DNA of 20,380 nucleotides, taken from the NCBI GenBank assembly GCA_035541895.1, contig DATKMK010000083.1, positions 1-20,380 on the forward strand, written 5' to 3'. Positions 1 through 7,177 of this stretch are shown piece by piece. The translations under genes and the position numbers were made by a program. The notes beneath the pieces were generated by a model, which saw only the letters and a program-made list of their open reading frames with translations, was not told the DNA's origin and did not search any database. The stretch is from DATKMK01 sp035541895 (GTDB lineage: Bacteria > Desulfobacterota > Binatia > HRBIN30 > JACQVA1). How positions within the stretch are numbered: position 1 is the stretch's first letter; the number at the start of each line of letters is the position of its first letter.

Positions 1-141
1 CTCGGCCCGGGATTCACGCTGACCTGGGGTACCTCGCTCGCCGCCGAGATCGCCGCCGACCTCCCGGTGTTGCAGCACAACTCGTCGCTGCAGATCGTGC
101 CCGACTACCGTCTGCGGGCTGGCGTGAGTTACCGCTTCTGA
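1..141 (+). CDS. C-terminal end of an outer-membrane beta-barrel protein (5' end outside window)
   Basis: Frame 1 is open from the first base and ends with TGA at 139-141, giving 46 residues. The fragment has alternating polar and hydrophobic strands and ends in ...GVSYRF. A terminal aromatic residue in the last beta-strand is the usual signal read by the BAM outer-membrane assembly machinery, so this is probably the end of a beta-barrel protein. The substrate or role cannot be told from this piece. The last 37 codons (31-141) have a diverged second copy at 3543-3653, with 27 of 36 residues identical. That repetition supports a real coding sequence. The cytochrome gene downstream has an alternative ATG overlapping this stop (TGATG), so the two may be co-transcribed. 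Confidence 0.75.
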   Translation, partial: LGPGFTLTWGTSLAAEIAADLPVLQHNSSLQIVPDYRLRAGVSYRF

Positions 142-186
142 TGTGGATCATACGGCCAAATTTTCAACATCGACAATCCCGCGCCG

Positions 187-199
187 CTGAGTTACTCAG
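187..199. repeat. Short inverted repeat CTGAGT-T-ACTCAG upstream of the cytochrome gene
   Basis: Perfect 6-bp arms flank a single T in the 113-bp gap between the barrel stop and the chosen start at 255. The size and position suit a dimeric regulator site. No convincing -35/-10 pair was seen beside it, and a chance repeat of this size is possible. Confidence 0.2.
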
Positions 200-242
200 G
201 TACGCAAGCGGACGGCGCGTGCATTTCGGGGGGACTGGCAAC

Positions 243-248
243 AGGAGG
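243..248 (+). promoter_or_regulatory. Ribosome binding site AGGAGG that sets the start of the cytochrome gene
   Basis: A perfect AGGAGG lies 6 bases before ATG 255. It decides against the in-frame ATG at 141, which would add 38 residues that look unlike a signal sequence. Confidence 0.8.
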
Positions 249-254
249 CCCTCG

Positions 255-3200
255 ATGAAACGAACTGACGAGAGCGGTTGGCACCTGCTCGCAGTTCGAA
301 CACAGCTTTGGTTGATGATTCTGTGTGCGATACTGCGCGTCACTCGCGCCGCGATCGCGGTGCCTATTATGACGCCGGTTCCGACGCCGGCTCCCGCGCA
401 TCCATCGTTCATCGCCTTCGAAAGCGGACAAGTGCGGCCGTTGGCGATGGCGGCGGACGGCAATCGTTTGTTCGCCGTCAACACCCCCGACGATCGCCTC
501 GAGATCCTGTCGATCGGCCGCGGCGGTCTCGCGCATCTCGCGTCGGTGCCGGTGGGAATGGAACCGGTCGCGGTTGCGGTGCGCAATCAACAAGAAGTGT
601 GGGTCGTCAACCATCTGTCGGACAGCGTCAGCATCGTCGACGTGAGCGTCTCGCCGCCTCATGTCATTCGGACATTGCTGGTCGGGGATGAACCGCGCGA
701 CATCGTCTTTGCCGGCGCGGGGCGCAATCGCGCGTTCATCACCACTGCGCATCGCGGACAGCAGCGTACCGACCCATCGATCGCGGGAGTTCCTGGCGCG
801 GGCGACCCGCAGCTCACAACGCCCGGGGTCGGCCGTGCCGACGTATGGGTCTTCGACGCCACCCAATTGGGCGACACCATCGGCGGGACACCGCTGAAGA
901 TCGTCGAATTGTTCGGGGACACGCCGCGCGGATTGGCCGTGAGTCCCGACGGCGGCACGGTCTACGCTGCTGTCTTCAACTCGGGCAACCAAACCACGAC
1001 GGTGTCCGAAGGCGCGGTCTGCGACGGCTTCAATGCCACGACGCCGTGCACGATCATGGGCGCGCAGTATCCCGGAGGTAATCCCGGGCCGGCCACCAAC
1101 TACGCCGGCCTGCACGCACCCGAAGTCGGTCTGGTCGTCAAGTTCAACGCCGATGCGGGACACTGGGAGGATCGGATCGGTCGCAACTGGGACAACGCCG
1201 TCCGCTTCCATCTGCCGGACAAAGACGTCTTCGCCATCGATGCCGACACGCTCCAACAGACCGCGGTATTCACGGGCGTGGGCACCACCCTGTTCAATCT
1301 CGTGGTAAATCCGCAGACCGGTCACGTGTATGTTTCGAATACCGACTCGCACAACGAAGTGCGCTTCGAAGGTCCGGGAGAATTCGGCGGCAGCACCGTG
1401 CAAGGACATCTCGCGGAAGCTCGCATTACCGTCCTAGCGGACGGCGCCGTGAACCCGCGCCATCTGAACAAGCACATCGACTATCGCGTCCTTCCAGCGC
1501 CTGCCGGAACTCAGAACGCCAGCCTGGCCACTCCGCTGGAGATGGCCGTCTCGCGCGATGGGCAAACCCTGTACGTTGCCGCATTCGGCTCGAGCAAAGT
1601 CGGCGTCTTAGGCACCAGCTCGCTCGAAGACGACTCGTTCGATCCGGCGGTACAGAGCGCTCGCTACATTACGGTGAGCGGCGGCGGACCGAGCGGACTC
1701 GTGCTCGACGAGTTGCGCAATCGGCTCTATGTGTTGACCCGATTCGACAACGCAGTGTCGGCGATCGATCTAACTGCCAACACAACAATCCGCACGGTCG
1801 CGCTCCACAATCCGGAGCCGGCCGCCGTGGTCCAGGGGCGCCCGTTCCTCTACGATGCGGTGGCGACGTCGAGCAACGGCGAAGCGTCGTGCGCCAGTTG
1901 CCACGTGTTCGGCGACATGGACCATCTCGCCTGGGATCTCGGCAACCCGGACGCGGACGTGAGCGCCGATCCGATCCCGATTCGGTTGGAAGCGGGAGCC
2001 GCCACCGCGCCGTCCGCGATCAACGGAACCGGCAACGCGGAACAGTTCCATCCGATGAAGGGGCCGATGACGACGCAGACGCTGCGCGGCCTCGTCAACG
2101 ACGGCGCGATGCATTGGCGCGGCGATCGCTCCAACGGGATCTACGGCACCGACGCGTTCAGTGAGGACCTGTCGTTTCGCAATTTCAACGTCGCATTCAC
2201 CGGCTTGCTCGGTCGCGCCACGATGATTGCCGATCAAGACATGCAGACGTTCACCAACTTCGCCCTCGCGCTGACGCTGCCGCCGAATCCGATTCGCAAC
2301 CTGGACAACTCCCTCACCGCGGCACAAGCCGCCGGCCAAAAGTACTTCCTTGGCAACGACGGGCCTGACAGCGGCGGCGGTCACCGAGCGGACGGGGTGC
2401 CAATCCTCAACGATCTCGGCTTTCCCTGCCACGGCTGTCATACGCTGGCACCCGAAAACGGTTCCTTCGGCACCGACGGGCAGCAAAGCTTCGAGAACGA
2501 GTCACAGATCGTGAAGGTCCCGCACCTGCGCAACCTGTATCAAAAGGTCGGCATGTTCGGCATGCCCGCGATTCCTTTCGTCGGCGCCGGCAACAACGGC
2601 GACATGGGCGATCAAATTCGTGGCTTCGGCTTTCTACACGACGGCAGCATCGACACGCCCTTTCGCTTCTTGAAAGCCACCGTGTTCAACCCGAGCTTCG
2701 GTGGCGCCATCGGCTTCTTCAACGGCGACCCGCAGCGCCGCAACGTCGAGCAATATTTGCTGGCATTCGACAGCGACCTCGCTCCGATCGTCGGCCAGCA
2801 AATCACGCTCGACGACACGAACGGGGCCACGGTCGGACCACGGATTGACCTCATGATCCAACGTGCGAGCACGCCGTTCACCTCGAAGATCCTTGGGGGG
2901 ATGACGACAGAGTGTGACCTGATCGTGAAGGCGGTGATCGGCGGCAAGACAATCGGTTTCGTCCGCGCGACCAGCGGTTGGTTCGAACCCGACAACGGTG
3001 GGGCGTCGCTCACCGATGCGGAGCTGCGCGCGCAGGCCGCAACCGAAGGACAGGCGGTGACATACACCTGCGTTCCTCCGGGCTCAGGTGTCCGCGCCGG
3101 TGTAAATCGAGACGGCGACGGGATCGCTGACGGCATCGACAACTGCCCCGACGTCGCCAATACCAATCAAACCGACAGCGACGGCGACGGCGTCGGAGAC

Positions 3201-3461
3201 GCCTGCGACAACTGTCCGTCCGTCCCCAATTCGGATCAATCCGACCGCGACGCCAACGGCGTCGGCGATCGCTGCGATGATCCGATCGGCGACTGCGATG
3301 GCGACGGCAAGGTCACGGTCGACGAACTCGTCACCGGTGTGAACATCGCGTTGGGCAACGCCCAGGTCACGGCGTGCACACAGTTCGATCCCAACGACGA
3401 CCAGCGAGTGTCTGTCGACGAGCTGGTGGCGGGAGTCGGCGCGGCGCTCGGCGACCTGTGA
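255..3461 (+). CDS. Secreted beta-propeller / di-haem cytochrome c protein with TSP3 and EF-hand calcium-binding tail
   Basis: The protein is 1068 residues from ATG 255, which has an AGGAGG site. It opens with charged residues and a hydrophobic stretch (WLMILCAILRV), consistent with export. Residues ~40-540 hold YVTN-like beta-propeller repeats (for example VWVVNHLSDSVSIVDV and LYVAAFGSSKVGVL). Two c-haem motifs follow, CASCH at 546-550 and CHGCH at 725-729. Between and after them are segments typical of di-haem cytochrome c peroxidase/MauG relatives (GPMTTQTLRGL, MHWRGDRS, FLHDGS). From ~951 come thrombospondin type-3 calcium repeats (DGDGIADGIDNCPD, DSDGDGVGDACDNCP), and from ~1013 two EF-hand-like motifs (DGDGKVTVDEL, DPNDDQRVSVDEL). 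It is probably a periplasmic or surface redox protein. The substrate is unknown. The barrel gene upstream may help in secretion or transport. Confidence 0.85.
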   Translation: MKRTDESGWHLLAVRTQLWLMILCAILRVTRAAIAVPIMTPVPTPAPAHPSFIAFESGQVRPLAMAADGNRLFAVNTPDDRLEILSIGRGGLAHLASVPVGMEPVAVAVRNQQEVWVVNHLSDSVSIVDVSVSPPHVIRTLLVGDEPRDIVFAGAGRNRAFITTAHRGQQRTDPSIAGVPGAGDPQLTTPGVGRADVWVFDATQLGDTIGGTPLKIVELFGDTPRGLAVSPDGGTVYAAVFNSGNQTTTVSEGAVCDGFNATTPCTIMGAQYPGGNPGPATNYAGLHAPEVGLVVKFNADAGHWEDRIGRNWDNAVRFHLPDKDVFAIDADTLQQTAVFTGVGTTLFNLVVNPQTGHVYVSNTDSHNEVRFEGPGEFGGSTVQGHLAEARITVLADGAVNPRHLNKHIDYRVLPAPAGTQNASLATPLEMAVSRDGQTLYVAAFGSSKVGVLGTSSLEDDSFDPAVQSARYITVSGGGPSGLVLDELRNRLYVLTRFDNAVSAIDLTANTTIRTVALHNPEPAAVVQGRPFLYDAVATSSNGEASCASCHVFGDMDHLAWDLGNPDADVSADPIPIRLEAGAATAPSAINGTGNAEQFHPMKGPMTTQTLRGLVNDGAMHWRGDRSNGIYGTDAFSEDLSFRNFNVAFTGLLGRATMIADQDMQTFTNFALALTLPPNPIRNLDNSLTAAQAAGQKYFLGNDGPDSGGGHRADGVPILNDLGFPCHGCHTLAPENGSFGTDGQQSFENESQIVKVPHLRNLYQKVGMFGMPAIPFVGAGNNGDMGDQIRGFGFLHDGSIDTPFRFLKATVFNPSFGGAIGFFNGDPQRRNVEQYLLAFDSDLAPIVGQQITLDDTNGATVGPRIDLMIQRASTPFTSKILGGMTTECDLIVKAVIGGKTIGFVRATSGWFEPDNGGASLTDAELRAQAATEGQAVTYTCVPPGSGVRAGVNRDGDGIADGIDNCPDVANTNQTDSDGDGVGDACDNCPSVPNSDQSDRDANGVGDRCDDPIGDCDGDGKVTVDELVTGVNIALGNAQVTACTQFDPNDDQRVSVDELVAGVGAALGDL

Positions 3462-3469
3462 GCATGCGG

Positions 3470-3548
3470 CTACGGAGCGGTCTCCGCGCGTGGGACGATG
3501 ACGTCGACCATCAGCTTCGCGATCGCGGTCGGGTAACGCGCCACATCG
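3470..3548 (-). pseudogene. Remnant of a second yceI-family gene, internally deleted and lacking its 5' end
   Basis: Reading the minus strand from 3547 gives 25 residues and a TAG stop: DVARYPTAIAKL directly joined to MVDVIVP and a short tail. The intact YceI-family gene at 15756-16292 has DVVRYPTAIAKL in mid-protein and VEVIVP at its C terminus. This remnant therefore keeps two separate YceI segments with about 80 codons missing between them, still in frame. At DNA level 3513-3548 matches 16012-16047 at 35 of 36 bases, and 3492-3510 resembles the 3' end of the intact gene near 15779. There is no start codon or signal peptide, and it is too short to fold. I read it as a gene relic. Confidence 0.75.
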
Positions 3549-3653
3549 CTCGGCGCCGAGATCGCGGCGGACGTACCGGTGATGGAACACAATACGTCGC
3601 TGCAGATTGTACCCGATTACCGCTTGCGCGGTGGCTTCACTTGCCGCTTCTGA
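3543..3653 (+). pseudogene. Remnant of a second outer-membrane barrel gene (C-terminal 36 codons only)
   Basis: These 37 codons including TGA parallel the barrel tail at 31-141 codon for codon with no gaps. The shared residues include SLQIVPDYRLR and the final RF. Identity is 27 of 36 residues, and many third positions differ, so this is a diverged paralogue rather than a recent duplicate. Nothing coding precedes it in frame: it runs directly into the antisense yceI relic, sharing the bases ACATCG (3543-3548). That pattern fits a deletion that joined two divergently arranged genes through microhomology. Confidence 0.75.
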
Positions 3654-3668
3654 GGTCGCACGGACAGC

Positions 3669-3692
3669 GGGCCGAGCCCTTTGCTTGGCTCG
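3669..3692. terminator. Possible hairpin between the barrel remnant and the copper-storage gene
   Basis: CGAGCC (3673-3678) pairs with GGCTCG (3687-3692) across an 8-base loop. An overlapping smaller stem GGGC-CGA-GCCC is also present at 3669-3679. It lies between a plus-strand gene relic and the minus-strand end of the copper-storage gene, where a terminator would be expected. No T tract follows on either strand, so a factor-independent terminator is unproven. Confidence 0.25.
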
Positions 3693-3706
3693 CTGGCGGT
3701 GGTTCG

Positions 3707-4117
3707 TCACGCAGCAAGCTGCCGGGCTTCCACCAGCGCACCCGCGCAAGCCTCGGCACACGCCTTACACTCGGCGTGATGATCCTGGTGAACTCTGCAC
3801 GCCTTCTCGCAGTTTTCGCACACATCGATGCACAGACGCGCCGCGGACTTGAGAAACTTGGACTGCGCCGCAGCTAAGACCGCAACTGCGTTGCACACCG
3901 CGAGCATGTCACGCACCGCGACCGAGCACTCGGCCAACGTGGTATCGCCCTTGGCGAGGCTCTTGAGGCAGTGTTCGAGGCAGACGTTGCCGCTCTCGAC
4001 GCAGCGGCCGAGCGCACTGGCAAACGTGAGGCCCGAAACATTTTCAGCGGCGTCCACTCCGCTGGCCATCAGAGCCAAGCTCACCCCGGCGAGCAGCACT
4101 TCTCTCCGGTCGGGCAT
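3707..4117 (-). CDS. Csp1-like four-helix-bundle copper storage protein, Tat-exported
   Basis: The protein is 136 residues from ATG 4117, chosen because GGAGG lies 8 bases upstream. It opens with a twin-arginine signal (DRREVLLAG, then a hydrophobic run ending near VDAAEN). The mature part is helical with 12 cysteines, many in helix-facing spacings: CVESGNVCLEHC, CIDVCENCEKAC and ECKACAEAC. This is the pattern of the Csp/DUF326 family, whose tetramers store many Cu(I) ions on cysteine-lined four-helix bundles. Csp1 members are exported by Tat, while Csp3 members are cytosolic. It is the last gene of the long minus-strand run, 109 bases after the CDF gene. It probably buffers copper in the periplasm. 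Cys-rich bundles can bind other soft metals. Confidence 0.88.
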   Translation of the reverse strand: MPDRREVLLAGVSLALMASGVDAAENVSGLTFASALGRCVESGNVCLEHCLKSLAKGDTTLAECSVAVRDMLAVCNAVAVLAAAQSKFLKSAARLCIDVCENCEKACRVHQDHHAECKACAEACAGALVEARQLAA

Positions 4118-4125
4118 CGTATGAA

Positions 4126-4130
4126 CCTCC
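4126..4130 (-). promoter_or_regulatory. Ribosome binding site GGAGG for the copper storage gene
   Basis: GGAGG on the minus strand lies 8 bases before ATG 4117. It favours this start, which puts the twin arginines at residues 4-5, over the ATG at 4135 located upstream of the site. Confidence 0.65.
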
Positions 4131-4226
4131 ATCACGACGAGCTTCTACTCGCTCTCGCCGCACATTCCAAATGGCTTGTTGCCGAGCACTCAGCACTGAC
4201 GGGGCCTGACACAAGCGGCGATCGCG

Positions 4227-4844
4227 TCATTCCTCGGCTTCCGGGTGAGCGCACGCCAGATCCTCTGGCCAAAGGAGATCATCGGCGGAGCTGCGCACTT
4301 CACGAGCTGTCGTGACGATCAGCCATAGCGCTATGGCGACGGCCATGAGCCCATCGGCCTCAGGGCGACCGGTCAATGCCACCAGTATGCCCGCACCAAC
4401 CGGCGCCAGCGATACCAGCACGTCGCCCAGGTTGTGCAGATACGCCAGGCGGACCGCGGCATTGTGTTGAGCCGGTCTTCGAAGCAGCGCCGCGACGCCG
4501 TAGTTGCCGGCCGCGGCGGTCAAGCCGATCACAATGGGAACGAACGCCTGCACCGAGGTCGGATGCAACAGGCGCACGACGGCCTCTCCGGTCATGAAGG
4601 CGCTCAGGACGATGAGCCCAAGCGAGTTGAGAACGTTCGCAGTGCGCTGCGATTGGCGGCCCAGGTAGCCGGGCAAATTGAACGCGAGGTACAAGCACCC
4701 GAGCGCGAGCTCGTCCGAGCAATTGTGGATACTGTCGGTGAGAAGACTGAGACTATGCGCTTGGAGACCGGCGGCCATCTCGACCGCGCAGAGACTGGTA
4801 TTGAGAACGACCGCTGCGCCGACGGCCCGGCGGAAGTGAGCCAA
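4227..4844 (-). CDS. Cation diffusion facilitator (CDF) metal transporter, transmembrane domain only
   Basis: The protein is 205 residues from a TTG at 4844, with AGGGGA five to six bases upstream. CDF proteins exchange Zn2+ or similar divalent metals for protons at the inner membrane. The two metal-site signatures are present: D37 and H40-x3-D44 in SLLTDSIHNCSDEL (TM2), and H137-x3-D141 in LHNLGDVLVS (TM5). His and Asp together at this site are typical of zinc-type CDFs. The sequence ends shortly after the last membrane helix (LLWPEDLACAHPEAEE), so it lacks the cytoplasmic metal-sensing/dimerisation domain that brings ordinary members to about 300 residues. The start lies 11 bases after the tonB stop, so it belongs to the exbB-exbD-tonB transcript. 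Confidence 0.85.
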   Translation of the reverse strand: MAHFRRAVGAAVVLNTSLCAVEMAAGLQAHSLSLLTDSIHNCSDELALGCLYLAFNLPGYLGRQSQRTANVLNSLGLIVLSAFMTGEAVVRLLHPTSVQAFVPIVIGLTAAAGNYGVAALLRRPAQHNAAVRLAYLHNLGDVLVSLAPVGAGILVALTGRPEADGLMAVAIALWLIVTTAREVRSSADDLLWPEDLACAHPEAEE

Positions 4845-4855
4845 ACGAAGTCCCC

Positions 4856-5614
4856 TTACTGATCCCGCACCGCGATCGGAATGCGAACGTCAAACTCCGA
4901 GTCGATGGCGACGCCGTTTCTGATCGCCGGAAAGAATCGCCACTGCTTCAGCGTGTCGAGCACCATCAGGTTGAGTCGGGGGTTCGAGGTGGGCTGGATC
5001 AACGACACCGTGGCATTGCCGTCGAAGGTGACGTGGAAATGTGCGACCGCGACCGTCTCGAAAACGTGCTCGCGCAAGTCGTCCGGAATCTTCGGCGGCG
5101 GCGCGTAGATCGCGCGGGCGCCGACGCTGTCCGACCCAAGACCGCCGGCGCCGGCACGACCAGACGCCCCCGCGCCGAATGCGTTGGCTGCTCCGGCGTC
5201 AGATGGTTGGTTGGCAGCGGCGCCTTCGACCTCAGCAGCCGGTGCGGTGTGTGCCCCGCGGGAATCATACAACCTCGGCGCTACCGGCTTCTGCTTCTTG
5301 ACGCGAACGGCCGGAGCCTGCGCTTTTTTCGGTTCGATGCGCGGCTGAGGCTGCGGAACCGGCGGCGCGGTCTCCGGCGGTGGCGCTGGTTGCGCTCCAC
5401 CTTGCAGGCCGCCCGGTTCAGAAGCGGGCAGCTCGATCAGGCGCGCGTCGAGTCGTGTGATCGGCTCGGGCGATCGCCCCGTGTCTTGCAACAGCCACGT
5501 GAATCCGATGAGCAGAGCGCCCCACAGCACCAAGGCCGTGGGCGTAAGCCACGGTAGACGGCGCCAGGGGTCGTCGAGCTTCGGTCTGGACGGGAATGGA
5601 TCTACAGCAATCAT
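4856..5614 (-). CDS. tonB: TonB-family energy transducer
   Basis: The protein is 252 residues. A short cytoplasmic N terminus precedes one membrane anchor (about residues 19-41, TPTALVLWGALLIGFTWLL). A proline- and lysine-rich periplasmic spacer follows (APPPETAPPVPQPQPRIEPKK). A Gly/Ala-rich stretch leads to the C-terminal TonB fold at about 180-250, with FHVTFDGNATVSLIQPTS and LDTLKQWRFFPA, close to the family's VVxSSGxxxLDxxAxxAVKxWRFxPA pattern. TonB couples the ExbB-ExbD proton motor to outer-membrane receptors. Its ATG overlaps the exbD stop (ATGA). Together with the receptor at 12074-14497 it looks like a dedicated TonB system. The Gly/Ala insert before the C-terminal domain is longer than usual. 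Confidence 0.92.
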   Translation of the reverse strand: MIAVDPFPSRPKLDDPWRRLPWLTPTALVLWGALLIGFTWLLQDTGRSPEPITRLDARLIELPASEPGGLQGGAQPAPPPETAPPVPQPQPRIEPKKAQAPAVRVKKQKPVAPRLYDSRGAHTAPAAEVEGAAANQPSDAGAANAFGAGASGRAGAGGLGSDSVGARAIYAPPPKIPDDLREHVFETVAVAHFHVTFDGNATVSLIQPTSNPRLNLMVLDTLKQWRFFPAIRNGVAIDSEFDVRIPIAVRDQ

Positions 5615-6012
5615 TCGTGCTTGACGGCGATGAGGAAGTGCTCGACGCCGGCGCGCCGCGCCTGAATCATGGCCTGCACCACAGTACCCGCGGCTGCTCC
5701 ATTGTCCGCTGCGACGATCACGTCGGCGTCCGGTCTCGTGAGCATGGTTTTCAAGCTGTCGGCCACCGTCTCCAAGGTGACCAGTGTGCTGTCGAGGTAA
5801 ATCTCACCGTTGTTGGTAATCGTGAGTGTGACCGGTTGCTGCGGTTGCAACGCGGCGGCTTCACCGCGAGGGAGATCGACGGGGACCGAGTGCAAGCTCT
5901 GCATCGAGAGCGAGGCCAGCATGAACGTCACCAGCAGAAAAAACATCACATCGATCATCGGAATGATCTCGATGCGCCCGCGCCGGTACTCACGTGCCCG
6001 ACGAAGTTTCAT
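5611..6012 (-). CDS. exbD: ExbD proton-channel subunit
   Basis: The protein is 133 residues from ATG 6012, chosen because it overlaps the exbB stop as ATGA; a longer open frame further upstream runs antiphase through exbB and is not used. The N terminus is basic (KLRRAREYRRGR) and is followed by the single membrane helix IIPMIDVMFFLLVTFMLAS. D21 in that helix corresponds to the protonatable aspartate of the ExbD/TolR family. A periplasmic domain with ITNNGEIYLD and a terminal LIAVKHE completes the family layout. It forms the TonB motor with ExbB. Confidence 0.93.
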   Translation of the reverse strand: MKLRRAREYRRGRIEIIPMIDVMFFLLVTFMLASLSMQSLHSVPVDLPRGEAAALQPQQPVTLTITNNGEIYLDSTLVTLETVADSLKTMLTRPDADVIVAADNGAAAGTVVQAMIQARRAGVEHFLIAVKHE

Positions 6013-6692
6013 GACACGCCCACAATGCGCCGCTCCCGTGGCTGATCCGGCACGGCGGTCGTGGCGGTCTCCTGGTCGAGGCGGATGCGATCGACCAGCC
6101 GCGAGCCGAGGCGTTCCATCTCGTCGAGCCCGCGAGACTTCATGCGCGAGAAAAAGTTGAAGGCGAAGAGGGCGACCAGCGCAATCAGGAGTCCGAGTGC
6201 CGTCGCGATCAATGCCTGCGCCACACCCGCCGTCACTTGCGTGGGCGCCACCAGGCCGGCGCCGCCGATCACCTTGAACGACTGCATCATGCCGGTGATC
6301 GTCCCGAGCAACCCCATGAGCGGCGCGGCGGTCACGATCGTTTCCAACACCCAGAGGCCGCGGCCGAGCGCCCGCTCGATCTCGCCGGCCTCGTCCCCGG
6401 CGCGCGACTCGACCCACCACGCTGGATGCGTGCGATTCGCCGCAATCACCTGAAAAAAGCGACCGAACGCGTTGCGTGGGCCGAGCAAACCGATTTCCTT
6501 CTCCAGATCATCCCAGCCGAAGCCATAGGTCTCGACTTGATTCCGTAGTGCCTCGGGCAACCGCAAGCAGCGGCTGTAGAGGGCAACTCGATCGAGAATG
6601 ATGCCGGCAGCCAACACGCCAAGGATCAGTAGCGGGTACACCATCGCTCCGCCGAAACGGAGCGCTTCAAGAGCCGTGTTCAGTTCTTCCAT
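6009..6692 (-). CDS. exbB: ExbB / MotA-TolQ-ExbB family proton-channel subunit
   Basis: The protein is 227 residues from ATG 6692, with GAGGAGA about eight bases upstream. A first membrane helix (VYPLLILGVLAAGIILDRVAL) is followed by a cytoplasmic region and two conserved helices. These carry APLMGLLGTITGMMQSF and ALIATALGLLIALVALFAFNFF, the hallmark of ExbB/TolQ. Five ExbB subunits around an ExbD dimer form the motor that drives TonB. It is the first gene of the exbB-exbD-tonB-CDF block, 98 bases behind the MerC-like gene. It could be TolQ by sequence, but the linked tonB favours ExbB. Confidence 0.93.
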   Translation of the reverse strand: MEELNTALEALRFGGAMVYPLLILGVLAAGIILDRVALYSRCLRLPEALRNQVETYGFGWDDLEKEIGLLGPRNAFGRFFQVIAANRTHPAWWVESRAGDEAGEIERALGRGLWVLETIVTAAPLMGLLGTITGMMQSFKVIGGAGLVAPTQVTAGVAQALIATALGLLIALVALFAFNFFSRMKSRGLDEMERLGSRLVDRIRLDQETATTAVPDQPRERRIVGVS

Positions 6693-6790
6693 CGTTCAGA
6701 TCTCCTCAACCGTTGCCACTACGCAGTCTGCGCTACCGATTGCATTCGTGCCGCTGTCAGCATGACCTCGATAAGGGTCGGCGCGCCACA

Positions 6791-7177
6791 CTAGTGTTCG
6801 CAATGCTCCGATCGACACAGTCGGTAGTTTCGAGCGTGCGCCACGACGATCAGCGCCGCGGCGCCGAGCGTCATGGGTCGCTCCCAATACTCGATATGAC
6901 CGCAGGCTACGGCAACGACCAGCAGCACTAGACCGGCGACACCGAACCCCAGCACCCAGCCGTCCCGATGCCGCCAGCACCCCAGCATGAGTGCAAGAGC
7001 GCTTGACGGCAAGACCAGCGAGAGCAGCAGCGCGTGAAACAGTTGATCGGAACCGAGACACGCGGACAGCATCGGGAAGAGGACCACGGCCACCGGCGTG
7101 ACGGCGCAGTGAATCGCGCAGAGCCCCGAAAGCCCGATTGCGACCCGATCAAGAGAGAATGACGCGTTTGAGCTCAT
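6791..7177 (-). CDS. MerC-family membrane protein, probable metal transporter or chaperone
   Basis: The protein is 128 residues with four hydrophobic segments. One cysteine pair is at the start (C20 and C24, GLCAIHCAVTP) and another at the end (C121 and C126, CRSEHCEH, with extra histidines). MerC of mercury operons is a four-helix inner-membrane protein with an N-terminal and a C-terminal Cys pair. The C-terminal spacing of five agrees with it, and the CAIHC form is common in MerC-domain proteins outside mercury operons. No merA, merP, merT or merR lies in the window. Its ATG overlaps the stop of the HflK-like gene (ATGA), so it is made together with the SPFH proteins. The substrate is probably a soft or transition metal; mercury is not indicated. 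Confidence 0.8.
   Translation of the reverse strand: MSSNASFSLDRVAIGLSGLCAIHCAVTPVAVVLFPMLSACLGSDQLFHALLLSLVLPSSALALMLGCWRHRDGWVLGFGVAGLVLLVVAVACGHIEYWERPMTLGAAALIVVAHARNYRLCRSEHCEH

Noticed and set aside
141..254. ATG 141 as start of the cytochrome gene
   Set aside because: AGGAGG at 243-248 points to ATG 255, and the extra 38 residues lack signal-peptide character. The TGATG overlap with the barrel stop leaves a small doubt.
192..1409. 405-codon open frame on the minus strand
   Set aside because: It is antisense to the propeller domain, Arg/His-rich and without recognisable motifs; long mirror frames are normal in DNA of this GC content.
5611..6420. Long frame that would extend ExbD N-terminally to 269 residues
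   Set aside because: The extra part is Arg-rich and overlaps exbB out of frame. ATG 6012 with the ATGA overlap gives a standard 133-residue ExbD.
6791..7177. Mercury resistance operon
   Set aside because: Only a MerC-like protein is present. No merR, merT, merP or merA-like sequence is in the window.
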